A stretch of 13,151 nucleotides of DNA from Glomus cerebriforme (Eukaryota > Glomeromycota > Glomeromycetes > Glomerales > Glomeraceae): positions 8,842 through 21,992 of the forward strand of contig QKYT01000617.1 of assembly GCA_003550305.1 (NCBI GenBank), read 5' to 3'. Numbering within the stretch: position 1 is the stretch's first letter; each line of letters begins with the position of its first letter. The notes below the pieces were generated by a model that ran no database searches, was not told the DNA's origin, and saw only the letters and a list, made by a program, of their open reading frames with translations. The position numbers and the translations under genes are program-made. This document shows positions 1 to 11,411 of the stretch, in pieces.

Positions 1-57
1 TGGGTAGAGGTCATTAGTACCTACAGGGGAAGAGCCATTGCTGCTTCCTCCGCCCAT
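1..57 (-). CDS. Possible N-terminus of an unidentified protein, cut by the left edge
   Basis: On the minus strand an ATG at 57-55 opens a frame of 19 codons that stays open to the window edge and reads MGGGSSNGSSPVGTNDLYP. The stretch is clearly richer in G+C than the following kilobases, which is how coding DNA stands out in this window. The Gly/Ser/Asn/Pro composition would suit a disordered N-terminus, but no family can be named. The opposite strand is also open in the same codon register (20 codons from base 1 to a TAG at 61-63), so this could instead be the 3' end of a plus-strand gene. A slightly earlier ATG at 61-59 reads a different frame and stops after 15 codons. Without sequence to the left the choice cannot be made. 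Confidence 0.3.
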   Translation of the reverse strand, partial: MGGGSSNGSSPVGTNDLYP

Positions 58-371
58 TCATAGTGACAAAAAGAGGACGTATCAGTAGTAAGACATTTTA
101 AAAGAAAAAATTTTCTGAAACTAATCAGACAGTTTTGGCCTGAATTATTTTTGAATTTGGGTGAAATTATGTTTAATGTTGGCCAATATAATAATCTGGA
201 CTCTGATTTTAAAGATTTTTAATAGATTTAATAAAATTTTAATTATAATTTATAAAAAAATTATTTTTTAATATATTTATGAGATAAGTAAATTTAAAAT
301 AAATAAAATTTTAATTATATAATAACTATTTATATTATATTAAAAAAATATTAAGTGGCGTTGATATATGG

Positions 372-519
372 GTGTTGCGCAACAGTATATAATGTGTTTA
401 ACAACTATTGGTATAGAAAAACACGTGTATTAACTGCATGTGTTGATAAACTCCAGTATACAGGTGTTTTACAATGTGTTGAATAACTGGTAGTGTTGAT
501 CAATGCATTTTTTGGTGTA
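372..519. repeat. Cluster of degenerate GTGTT-containing repeats
   Basis: GTGTT or GTGTA starts at 372, 394, 425, 440, 464, 476, 493 and 515, spaced 12-31 bp, and several copies are followed by an AAC/AACT and a GTATA. The first copy overlaps a perfect 12-bp palindrome, TGTTGCGCAACA, at 373-384. The spacing is irregular, so this is not a simple minisatellite. It could be a decayed array of binding sites or a subterminal region of a mobile element whose palindrome follows at 546. No coding frame of note is present. Confidence 0.45.
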
Positions 520-545
520 TATCAATATCTCAAAACTTCCTGATG

Positions 546-998
546 ATCTTATAAATATCAGATATCCAAAATGCAGAAAATCTGCTATATATCGGGTAGC
601 CAATATATATACTGTAGAATTAAAAAAAAATATAATTTATTAATTATCTCGCTATTCAGTGATCATAAAATGATGAACTATAGCTCATTCGATTCGTTTC
701 ACTGAGACGTATCAAATGGTACTAATATCGCATTTCTAGGTACGATAGATATCAAGATATTGCATTTTTTGTTTATTTTTTTATGATTTATTAAATATCT
801 TAGCATCTATCACACCTAGAAATGTGAAATTAGTACCATTCGATACGCCTCAGTAAGATGAATCGAATGAGCTATATTATATCTTTTTATGATTACTGGA
901 TAGTGAGATAATTAATAAATTGTATTTTTTAATTCTATAGTATACACCTGATATATAGCAGATTTTCTGCATTTTGGATATCCAATATTTATAAGATA
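546..998. mobile_element. Large palindrome (foldback element), arms about 205-216 bp
   Basis: Bases 546-761 are closely mirrored by the reverse complement of 794-998, separated by a 32-bp AT-rich spacer. By eye the arms agree at roughly 85 percent. Exact blocks include the AAAATGCAGAAAATCTGC region near the outer ends, TTTATTAATTATCTC in the middle and GCTCATTCGATTC further in. The left arm carries about 7-10 extra bases around 597-606. Right of the palindrome an 11-bp unit (AAGATATCTGT) repeats about twice at 993-1020. No clear target-site duplication or open reading frame is visible. A foldback MITE is the simplest reading; if transcribed, the RNA would form a long hairpin. Confidence 0.8.
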
Positions 999-1020
999 TC
1001 TGTAAGATATCTGTAAGATA

Positions 1021-1396
1021 GATCAGTTTTAGACCAGTGTACATCTTGCTAACAGCTATTCAAACTTAATTCTCACGTTAACACATCCTAACCTAATTAC
1101 CCATATTTTCACACATCTTTTTAACTTTTTTTTATTTTTTCTAATAATAATATGTTACATCATTTTAAGGGATTAAATTAGGGATTACCATCTGTAAAAC
1201 AAAAACTAAGGAAAATGTAGCAATAAGGAAACCAATCACCATCAGGGGATCAACTGGCTATTAAATTTCCAGTATTCTTCTATAAAATACTGCTTCATAA
1301 TATTTAAAAATTTGAACTCAAGAAAATTTAAATAATCTTCAGTTGTTAGTATACAGTATACTCCATAACTAGTTTCATATTTGTCCTCATGAATAT
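1021..1396. other. Gene-free AT-rich spacer
   Basis: I see no coding frame, RNA gene or clear repeat here beyond a 15-bp odd palindrome, AGTATACAGTATACT, at 1348-1362. A short stretch near 1085-1104 (CCTAACCTAATTACCC) faintly resembles telomere-type repeats but is not a repeat array. Confidence 0.5.
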
Positions 1397-1404
1397 CTCA
1401 AAAC
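1397..1404. repeat. Left target-site duplication of the hAT-like element
   Basis: CTCAAAAC at 1397-1404 is repeated exactly at 2197-2204, directly outside the two inverted termini. Eight bases is the duplication length of hAT transposons, and T at position 2 and A at position 7 fit the target preference known for the Ac branch. Confidence 0.75.
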
Positions 1405-2196
1405 TAGTGTTACGATCTGGATGAATCTGTGATCTGCCAATCTGATTCGAAATGATTCAGATATCTGAAATGGATTCACTAATCTGATTCGAAACGATCC
1501 AGATATTCACCAGATGCATCTGGATTTATTGGATTGCGGTGTTCAATTTGTATGATCCGGATCATCCGGATCATAACTTTTTTTAAAAAAAAAAATTTCT
1601 TTTTTCACTTTATTTTAGTCTCATTAAAATTTTAAAATTTTAAGAACGTTTTATTAACGTTCTTCTCTTTTCTTTTCTTGTAGATTTTGGCTTGGACTTT
1701 CTGGAATAGCCTTGGAGATAATTTTAATAAAGGGAGGATTTATTTATTTTTTATTTTAAGAACGTTTATTAACGTTCTTTTTCTTCTCTTGTAGATTTTG
1801 GCTTGGACCTTCTGGAACAGTCTTGGATGTAATTTCAATAAGGGAGGGGATTTATTCATTTTTATTTTAAGAACGTTTATTAACGTTCTTCTCTTTTCTT
1901 GTAGATTTCAGCTTGGACCTTCTGGAATTGCCTTGGAGGATTTCAATAAGAAGGGGGGGAATTTATTTTTTTATTTTAAGCATCATCCCGATTTTTATTT
2001 CTGAAATATTTGGTGTATCCAGTATAAAAAAATCCCTAATAATAATTAAAAAAAAATTATTTATTTAACGGATCATCCAGATCATCTGTCAGATCATCCG
2101 TCATCTGTCCAAAACTCATCCGGATGATCCGGATGAAATTCGAATCGGATGAATCTGCGGATTGACAGATTGATGGATTGACAGATTGTAACACTA
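1405..2196. mobile_element. Non-autonomous hAT-like DNA transposon, 792 bp
   Basis: The left end TAGTGTTACGATCTG (1405-1419) and the reverse complement of the right end, TAGTGTTACAATCTG (2182-2196), form 15-bp inverted termini with one mismatch. They are flanked by the identical 8-bp duplication CTCAAAAC. Both subterminal zones carry many copies of GATCCGGAT-like words in both orientations (about 1415-1580 and 2068-2165), as expected of transposase-binding repeats. The interior is a triplicated unit (separate entry) and AT-rich filler. No frame resembles a transposase, so movement would need an enzyme supplied from elsewhere. The preserved duplication suggests a relatively recent insertion. 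Confidence 0.75.
1642..1977. repeat. Three tandem units of about 109-116 bp, each with a hairpin
   Basis: Units start at 1642, 1758 and 1869, and a truncated fourth begins at 1978. Each opens with an imperfect palindrome of the form AAGAACGTT-T-ATTAACGTTCTT. A pyrimidine-rich tract ending in CTTGTAG follows, then GATTTTGGCTTGGACCTTC or a close variant, a TTGGA block, an AATAAG-GGGAGG purine block and a T-rich end. Copies 2 and 3 share the 8-base palindrome loop spelling; copy 1 has an extra T. The short frame spanning copies 2-3 follows the repeat and is not a gene. The array lies wholly inside the hAT-like element. Confidence 0.85.
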
Positions 2197-2204
2197 CTCA
2201 AAAC

Positions 2205-2870
2205 TTGATATTTTTTTCATGTATTTACAAAATGAATAAAAAAAATTTAAAAAAGGAAATTTTCATTAAACTTATATTACAGAAAAGACTTTTCCTACTG
2301 TACCAAACCTATGCATCAGTTTTGCAAAAAATTGCTTTACTTTCAAAAAACTTCATACTAGGCCTGCTTTTGGATCTACTAAAAGTAGTCACAAGTTCTA
2401 CCTTTTTATTTTGTGCTCATAAAAAATACCCTAGACTACTAAACGACCTTCAGTATCAACTTGAAATATGACATAAGTAGCTAGAAGTTATCATGAACCT
2501 AACTTGTGAAGAAACTTGGTAAACCAGAGACTATTATCCATACTTTCTAAAGCTTTTTAGTTAACTTTAGCAATGTAGAACAACTTTTTCTAAGACTAAA
2601 AGACCACTTTCTTAGTGCAAAATGGCAAAAAGCACAACTTTTCTTTTCCAAACTTCTTGAAAGAAATGAGCATAGGAAGAGTTCAGCTAATATCAAAAAA
2701 AAAATAATTTAATTGCTTAATTATATTATTTTTAGTGATAATACTTTTAATGATAATGCTTTTAATTATATTATATATTAGCTATATAATTTGAAAAAAA
2801 ATCAGAATCAAATATAATTCTCACAATTGGTATATCAAGATTTTAATATATACTGTAAATATTAATATAT
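2205..2870. other. Unassigned AT-rich region without a recognisable gene
   Basis: The plus-strand frame ending at 2471 begins inside the hAT terminus at 2178, has no family-like motifs and is rich in Leu/Lys/Phe, so I do not accept it as a gene. The 2280-2700 stretch is somewhat less AT-biased and may be an old repeat. It holds a 13-bp palindrome (CTACTAAAAGTAG, 2376-2388). At 2831-2857 lies a 27-base word that recurs at 12090-12116. Confidence 0.4.
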
Positions 2871-2877
2871 CGGATAT

Positions 2878-3044
2878 GGTACGAAGTCCCGAAACTCAAA
2901 ATCCCGAAAAATTGGCCCGCATTAAGCTTTAATGCTGCCCGGAATTATAATTCGTGATTTATTAAACTTCTGAAAAAAATCCCGAAAATTAATTCCAAGC
3001 GGCATTATAACTTAATGCGGGCCAATTTTTCGGGATTTCGTACC
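2878..3044. mobile_element. CCCGAAA-rich foldback repeat (MITE-like)
   Basis: Bases 2899-2935 are mirrored by 3002-3038, with a shared core AAAATTGGCCCGCATTAAG, and GGTACGAA at 2878-2885 is mirrored by TTCGTACC at 3037-3044. The left arm carries an additional CCCGAAA copy (2888-2894). Just right of the palindrome, GGGATTT recurs several times at about 3049-3079, so the real right end may lie near 3088. The words TATATCAAG occur on both flanks (2831 and 3089). The element is much more G+C-rich than its surroundings. It has no coding capacity. Confidence 0.7.
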
Positions 3045-3251
3045 TGTTGGGATTTTGGGATTTCGGGATTTCGGGATTTAGCACCCAGTATATCAAGTTT
3101 AAACTGTATTAGTTAAATTTTTTTTAGTCAAGTTTATTTAGTTTTATTCTGGTAGATTTGGCCAAAACTAAATATTTTTGAGGGAATTTATTATAATATG
3201 AAACTATCACGTGATACGCAAAATCTCAATAATATCAATAATGATTAGTAA

Positions 3252-3319
3252 AGAATAAATATGAATCAGTGACGAAATTAGGCTTTGCAAAAAAAAAAAA
3301 AGAATAAATATGAATCAGT
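3252..3319. repeat. Short direct repeat, 19 bp, period 49
   Basis: AGAATAAATATGAATCAGT occurs exactly at 3252-3270 and 3301-3319, separated by a stretch ending in a 13-A run. A weaker third copy precedes it near 3241. It lies just downstream of the MCM6 stop and probably in or beyond the 3' untranslated region. Slippage is a likely origin. Confidence 0.7.
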
Positions 3320-3430
3320 AAAGAACAGTTTATTTAGAACTAACTAAAAAAATTTATCAATCATAATTGCAAAAAGAAAGTTTATAACTAAAATTAGATC
3401 ATGATAAATTTGTATTTTATTTTTGACTAC

Positions 3431-7398
<3,968 letters not shown>

Positions 7399-7498
7399 AT
7401 TTGAAAAGAGGAAATAATAAGGAAATACACGAGAGATTTTAGCCGGAAATATAAAGTGTTACTATTTTTCAGGATAAAGAAACGCATTCTATAATTCT

Positions 7499-7503
7499 AT
7501 TGG
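7499..7503 (-). promoter_or_regulatory. CCAAT box upstream of MCM6
   Basis: ATTGG on the plus strand reads CCAAT toward MCM6, about 100 bp upstream of its ATG, a typical position for binding by the Hap/NF-Y complex. It is a single five-base match, so support is modest. Confidence 0.3.
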
Positions 7504-7612
7504 TTATCAGTTCAATGAACGTGTCAAGTCACAAAAATAGTAAACGAACAGGAGGATAAATCAGGATATTAACTATACTAAGATTTTATACACGTATAAA
7601 CGATAATCATAA

Positions 7613-7626
7613 TTTTTTTCGCGTTT
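7613..7626 (-). promoter_or_regulatory. Candidate MBF/SBF (G1/S) site upstream of MCM6
   Basis: On the MCM6 strand this reads AAACGCGAAAAAAA. It contains the MCB core ACGCG and also matches the SCB form CRCGAAA. These sites drive G1/S transcription of replication genes in ascomycete yeasts, and a related E2F site does so in animals. The location, about 215 bp upstream of the ATG, is suitable. Function in this organism is inferred. Confidence 0.4.
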
Positions 7627-8038
7627 ATGGCGTAGTTGGCGTAGTCGATTACATTTTAAAAAATGATCTAGGCTTAACTAGCCGATCAATCTTCCCGTCA
7701 AAAATATGAATTAAAAATAATATTTTCTGAACAAATACTGGCTGTGTGCCGCTTCGCCCTTCGGTTTCGACTTTATCAATTCAACCGTACTATTTTTCAC
7801 ATTATTCCGGCAATATTTCAGAATTTAATTGTGTCATTCGAAATGACAATTAAAGTTCTCCTTTAATACATCTTTTATGAAAAATAACCTCCGCTGATAA
7901 TTTAGAGAAGAGAACATGATTAACATTAAAATCACCTATTTGATCTGCGATCTATTTGTCGATTATCTAATTTACTAAATTATTTAAAAATAGTAATTGT
8001 CGCGAACTATAATAATCGGAATTTGGCTAATCGATCTC

Positions 8039-8046
8039 TATATAAA
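8039..8046 (+). promoter_or_regulatory. TATA-like box upstream of the syntaxin gene
   Basis: TATATAAA lies about 208 bp upstream of the syntaxin ATG on the same strand. In such AT-rich DNA a match is not rare. It is more notable because the surrounding bases (CGATCTC before, GAAACGG after) are not AT-only. Confidence 0.3.
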
Positions 8047-8253
8047 GAAACGGAAATCCAAAAATAGTTACCAAAGCCTATCTTTGAATTTGTACGACTA
8101 ACCTTGATTGATAAAGCCTCTCCCATTCAGATTTATAGGCTGGACTACATTCAATTTTGACCTCATTAAAATTTACGCCCTTTCGCACATTTATGAATTT
8201 TGTAAAATAACATTTAATTACTTTTTTTTTAAATACGTTATTAAAACGTTGAA

Positions 8254-9221
8254 ATGACGCATACTCAAGGGTTCAACGCTAGCGGTCAATTTCTAGAGGA
8301 AACTTCTGTGATTGATCAGGGAATTCAAAAAATCCAGTCCAATATTGATCGTATTCAAGTGTTGCAAACACATATTTTAGTTAGTACTTCAAATCAACAA
8401 GAAGATACACCTGGAAGGGAGCGTGAGACTCTCATAGCTGAAACAAAAAATCTACTATTTGAATTTAAGGATCGAATTAAAAAAATTGAATATGAAAATA
8501 TTCGATTGCCTAAAAACGATCCCAATTTAAGTCTTCGTAAGCAAAGACATGAATTCCTCCATGAAAAGTTTACCAACGTACTTGATGAATATCGAAACGT
8601 TGAAGATACTTATATGAGACAACAAAAAGAAAGAATGGCCCGTCAATACAGAGTTGTCAATCCCGAGGCGAATCAACAAGAAATAGATGATTATTTGGCT
8701 AACCCTTCCGGTCAACCAGTATTTCAACAGGCAGTAATACGCTCCGGTGAAGCTAAAGCTGCATTAGCTGAAGTACAAAAACGACATAGTGATATTAAAC
8801 AAATCGAACAAACCATTTCAGAGTTAGCTACCCTTTTTAGTGAAATGCAATTACAAGTAGAAGCACAAGATTCTGTACTTGCATCTGTTGAAGAAGAAGT
8901 GACTGAAACCTTAGTGAAAGTTGAAAAAGGTAACTATATAATTTAATTGAATTGGTCTTATGAGTATTGTAATTTTAATCGTCTTTATAAATAATAGCCA
9001 ACGAAGACTTGACCTATGCAAATAAAAGTGCAAGAGATGCTAGGAAAAAAAAATGGATTTTACTTGGAATCATATCTTTTATTGCTTTTATTATAGTGGT
9101 TGTAATCATTTTACAATTCTCCAAATATAAGTCTGTCAATCCTGCTTCAGCTTCTACACCTACATCTACACCTACATCTACAAAACAACCATCTTCTACT
9201 TCTACCTTATCACCTTCGTAA
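8254..9221 (+). CDS. Syntaxin-type Qa-SNARE (Sso1/Psy1-like), 2 exons, 299 aa
   Basis: Qa-SNAREs of this class sit in the target membrane and form the four-helix bundle that fuses vesicles, here most likely exocytic vesicles at the plasma membrane. Exon 1 is 8254-8929 and exon 2 is 8998-9221; the 68-nt intron splits one Ala codon (residue 226), and the joined frame is 900 nt with its stop. The N-terminal Habc helices span about residues 15-150. The SNARE motif follows (about 168-232) with EVQKRHSDIKQIEQTISELA and the zero-layer glutamine at Gln205 in VEAQD. A basic RKKK (241-244) precedes a single membrane segment (about 245-264). About 30 residues follow the membrane segment, rich in Ser/Thr/Pro with two STPT units; most syntaxins end within a few residues of the anchor. 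Reading through the intron would add only NYII and remove the anchor. Class is secure; the exact paralogue is not. Confidence 0.92.
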
Positions 9222-9714
9222 TAAATTAATTATTATTATTGCGTAGGATAATGTAATTAGTAATTATGTTTTAATCTATAGCTTATATATTTTGTATATA
9301 CGATATATAATTATATTTATATAAATGAACATTTATTCGATAGATTTAATTTTTCCTTTCTAACCTCGTAACTCATTTTGACAAATGGGAATTTTCATAA
9401 AAATTTTTCTGTTCCCGAGGATCCCTATATTATCCTAATATTTTTTTTAAATAGTCAACCCGCCCAAAAAAGGTAGTAATGATTTTTTTTTCCAAACCTA
9501 GTTATAAAATATAAAATAAAAGAAAAAGCTAAAAAAAAAATATCCTACTCTTTTACTTTATACTAGTTGCTACCCATTGCTTTGCAATGGTTTTTTAGTT
9601 ATAATTTTTGCCAAATTTATTTGTCAAACTTATAATTTTAGGTTAAAATTCTATTTTATTTATAATTTTTAATTCCGGCCAGAATTATGAGTATACACAA
9701 CAATTTCCTTTTTT
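9222..9714. other. Syntaxin 3' flank and unassigned AT-rich DNA with one hairpin
   Basis: There is no coding frame of note. A perfect 7-bp-stem hairpin, CCATTGC-TTT-GCAATGG, lies at 9574-9590 just after TACTAGTTGCTAC, a layout that resembles the end of some unclassified mobile elements. GGCCAGAATTATG at 9677-9689 recurs in inverse orientation at 11553-11565, which ties the right part of this stretch to the transposon cluster that follows. Confidence 0.5.
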
Positions 9715-9919
9715 GGGGCCGTCTAAAGCGGAGTAACACGTGATTTCGGATAGCAACTTTCGGTACTTTCATTAATAAAATAAAAAATGCAGCGTAAAAT
9801 ATTTTCGTTATTTAATTTATTGAATATTGTTAAAATTAAACATGTTGTCTCAAGTTAAAATATTAGACATACTTATTTTTTTATTTTATTCTAATTATAT
9901 TTATAAAGAAATAATATTA

Positions 9920-10835
9920 CTATTCCCAATATCTTGTATTTTTATTAAAATCTTTCCAAGTTCTTGGCATAGTTCTACGATTTTCAAGTGCTATAATATC
10001 TTTATTCATTTTTTCTAATGAATTGAAATTTGAACGAATATTTTTTAACCATAAGTGCCATTTTGGCTTATTACACGATTCATCTAATAATTCTTTAGTC
10101 TAAAAATTAACATTTTCATAAATAAAAAATTAAAAAATACAGTACTTTGTTATATATAATATTTGTATAGTGCATACCTTATTTAATATTCTCTGCAAAT
10201 AAGTTAAATCAGTTTCATACATTTGCTATTCATCATCACTTTCAATAATATAATTATCTTCATTCTCAACAATTGAATCTTGAGTTATTGGAATATTTTG
10301 ACTTTGTTGCTCCAGTGTATTCTCAAAGCAAAATACATTTACTAGTTTGCTTTCATACGATGAAATTAATGGATAATTTCCATTTCTTTGTACCTTTAAT
10401 TGAATGATAAATATTAGGTAGTATAAATATGTATAAAACAAAAACAACCACTTATTTTTTTAAAAAATATTCCATCAACTTTTTCAACAGAGTTGACTAA
10501 ATGTTTGTACAAAAAAAAATGGCTTTTAATATATGCAGGACATGAACATATCCATTTAGCTGGGTCTGTTAAATATTTGCCATTTATTTGTGCAGTTTTT
10601 TTTTCATGCTGCTTCCATTCTTTTTTAAAATCTTTTATTATATGATAACCAATTTCATGTTCATTATTGATTCATTGTCTTCTAAAATAGCATCATAAAA
10701 AGATGATAATTCAATATTAAAAGTTAGATGTAACTCTTCATTTTCTCCTTCATAAAATTCATTAACATTTTCTAATGAAATTAAAAAGTTGTATACAGTT
10801 TCAGTAATATCCAAATATCTAATTTTATCAGGCAT
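9920..10835 (-). pseudogene. Relic C-terminal part of a SWIM zinc-finger (MULE-type) transposase
   Basis: The minus strand from 10835 reads MPDKIRYLDITETVYNF and on to about 10668, where it shifts frame into NEHEIGYHIIKDFKKEWKQ. The SWIM finger follows at 10554-10501: WICSCPAYIKSHFFLYKHLV. This fits the C-x-C-x(n)-C-x-H pattern except that the third Cys is Tyr (codon 10509-10507). Next come an intron-like gap near 10455-10395 whose frame is not cleanly restored, VQRNGNYPLIS, an in-frame TAG at 10228-10226, a clear 78-nt intron at 10177-10100 (GTATGC donor, TTTTTAG acceptor), and the terminal RRTMPRTWKDFNKNTRYWE before the TAG at 9922-9920. SWIM fingers are known in MULE transposases. The RTMPRTWKD end is, from memory, common in Glomeromycotina SWIM proteins. 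The catalytic domain is absent. A frameshift, a nonsense codon and a lost metal ligand make this a dead copy. Confidence 0.65.
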
Positions 10836-10914
10836 TTACTATTTGATGATTTATGTTAGTACAACCAGTTACTATGCATAATAAAAGTTTAATAAAGGCT
10901 AAGCCCAATAAAAC

Positions 10915-11081
10915 AGTTACTCAGCACTATGTGACCTCGTAACTGCGGCACTATCATACCTTACATGTATTTACATAAGAATATGATCAGTAAAATTTGC
11001 TGAACGCAGCTCAGCAAATTTCACCAATCATATTGCTTATTGCAAATACAACAGTTACTCGGCACTTTGTGCTGAGTAACT
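10915..11081. mobile_element. 167-bp foldback MITE nested in the transposase relic
   Basis: The ends AGTTACTCAGCAC (10915) and GTGCTGAGTAACT (to 11081) are a perfect 13-bp inverted pair, and similarity continues inward with small gaps. The centre is a strong hairpin: 10981-11003 pairs with 11011-11033 around the 7-base loop ACGCAGC, with about four mismatches in 23. A partial copy of the terminus, CAGTTACTCGGCAC, lies inverted-internally near 11052. I find no convincing target duplication. It separates the zinc-ribbon relic from the rest of the transposase relic. Confidence 0.75.
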
Positions 11082-11082
11082 A

Positions 11083-11250
11083 TTAAATATCAGACTGTAA
11101 CTTAGTTTTTTTTGAACGAGCAGTCTTAATTTTATCTTGACAATGTAAGCACTTTTTTAGAACAACATCTTTTTCATTCAGAAACTCTTCACAATTTCAA
11201 AGAACATGACACCCTTTACAAATTTTATTTTGTTGACAAAGGTTTATTTG
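11083..11250 (-). pseudogene. Zinc-ribbon protein fragment with an internal stop
   Basis: The minus strand reads QNKICKGCHVL, a TGA at 11199-11197, then NCEEFLNEKDVVLKKCLHCQ and ends DI-stop at 11085-11083, against the edge of the nested MITE. The CxxC pair at ICKGC, the phenylalanine-containing middle and the second CxxC at CLHC form a small zinc-ribbon-like unit. Replacing the stop by one residue would give a continuous unit, so it looks like a recently broken frame. It may be the N-terminal part of the same mobile-element protein as the SWIM relic, which lies on the same strand, or an independent gene fragment. No function can be given. Confidence 0.5.
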
Positions 11251-11411
11251 TTAAGATATTGATTGATAATGAGAAATAAAAACATTACGCTACGTATCAA
11301 CGTATCATATATTTAATGGATGATCAAATTGAAAGTACCAAAAGTTGCTATTTGAAATTATTTATTACCCAGCAGATCAAACCGGCTACCATTTTTTGGT
11401 GACGATGCTAG

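Larger units (their letters stand above)
7399..8253. promoter_or_regulatory. Divergent intergenic promoter region between MCM6 and syntaxin
   Basis: The two start codons lie 855 bp apart and point away from each other. I see no coding frame, tRNA or repeat in the interval. Its base composition is a little less extreme than the transposon-rich flanks. Candidate sites are an ACGCG/CGCGAAA element and a CCAAT box near MCM6 and a TATA-like box near syntaxin (separate entries). The 5' untranslated lengths cannot be read from sequence. Confidence 0.6.

Noticed and set aside
1085..1104. Telomere-like CCTAACC words
   Set aside because: Only one or two degenerate units; no array.
1642..1977. CRISPR-like array
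   Set aside because: Units are long, contiguous and similar over their whole length, with no unique spacers, in a eukaryotic context.
2178..2471. 97-codon plus-strand frame
   Set aside because: It starts inside the hAT-like terminus, has no recognisable motif and a composition explained by AT-rich DNA.
7399..8253. A small gene or tRNA in the divergent spacer
   Set aside because: No frame with conserved features and no cloverleaf or internal A/B box pair was seen on either strand.
8930..8941. Unspliced syntaxin ending NYII
   Set aside because: This would lose the membrane anchor; a GTAACT donor and TAG acceptor 68 nt apart join the SNARE motif in frame to the anchor.
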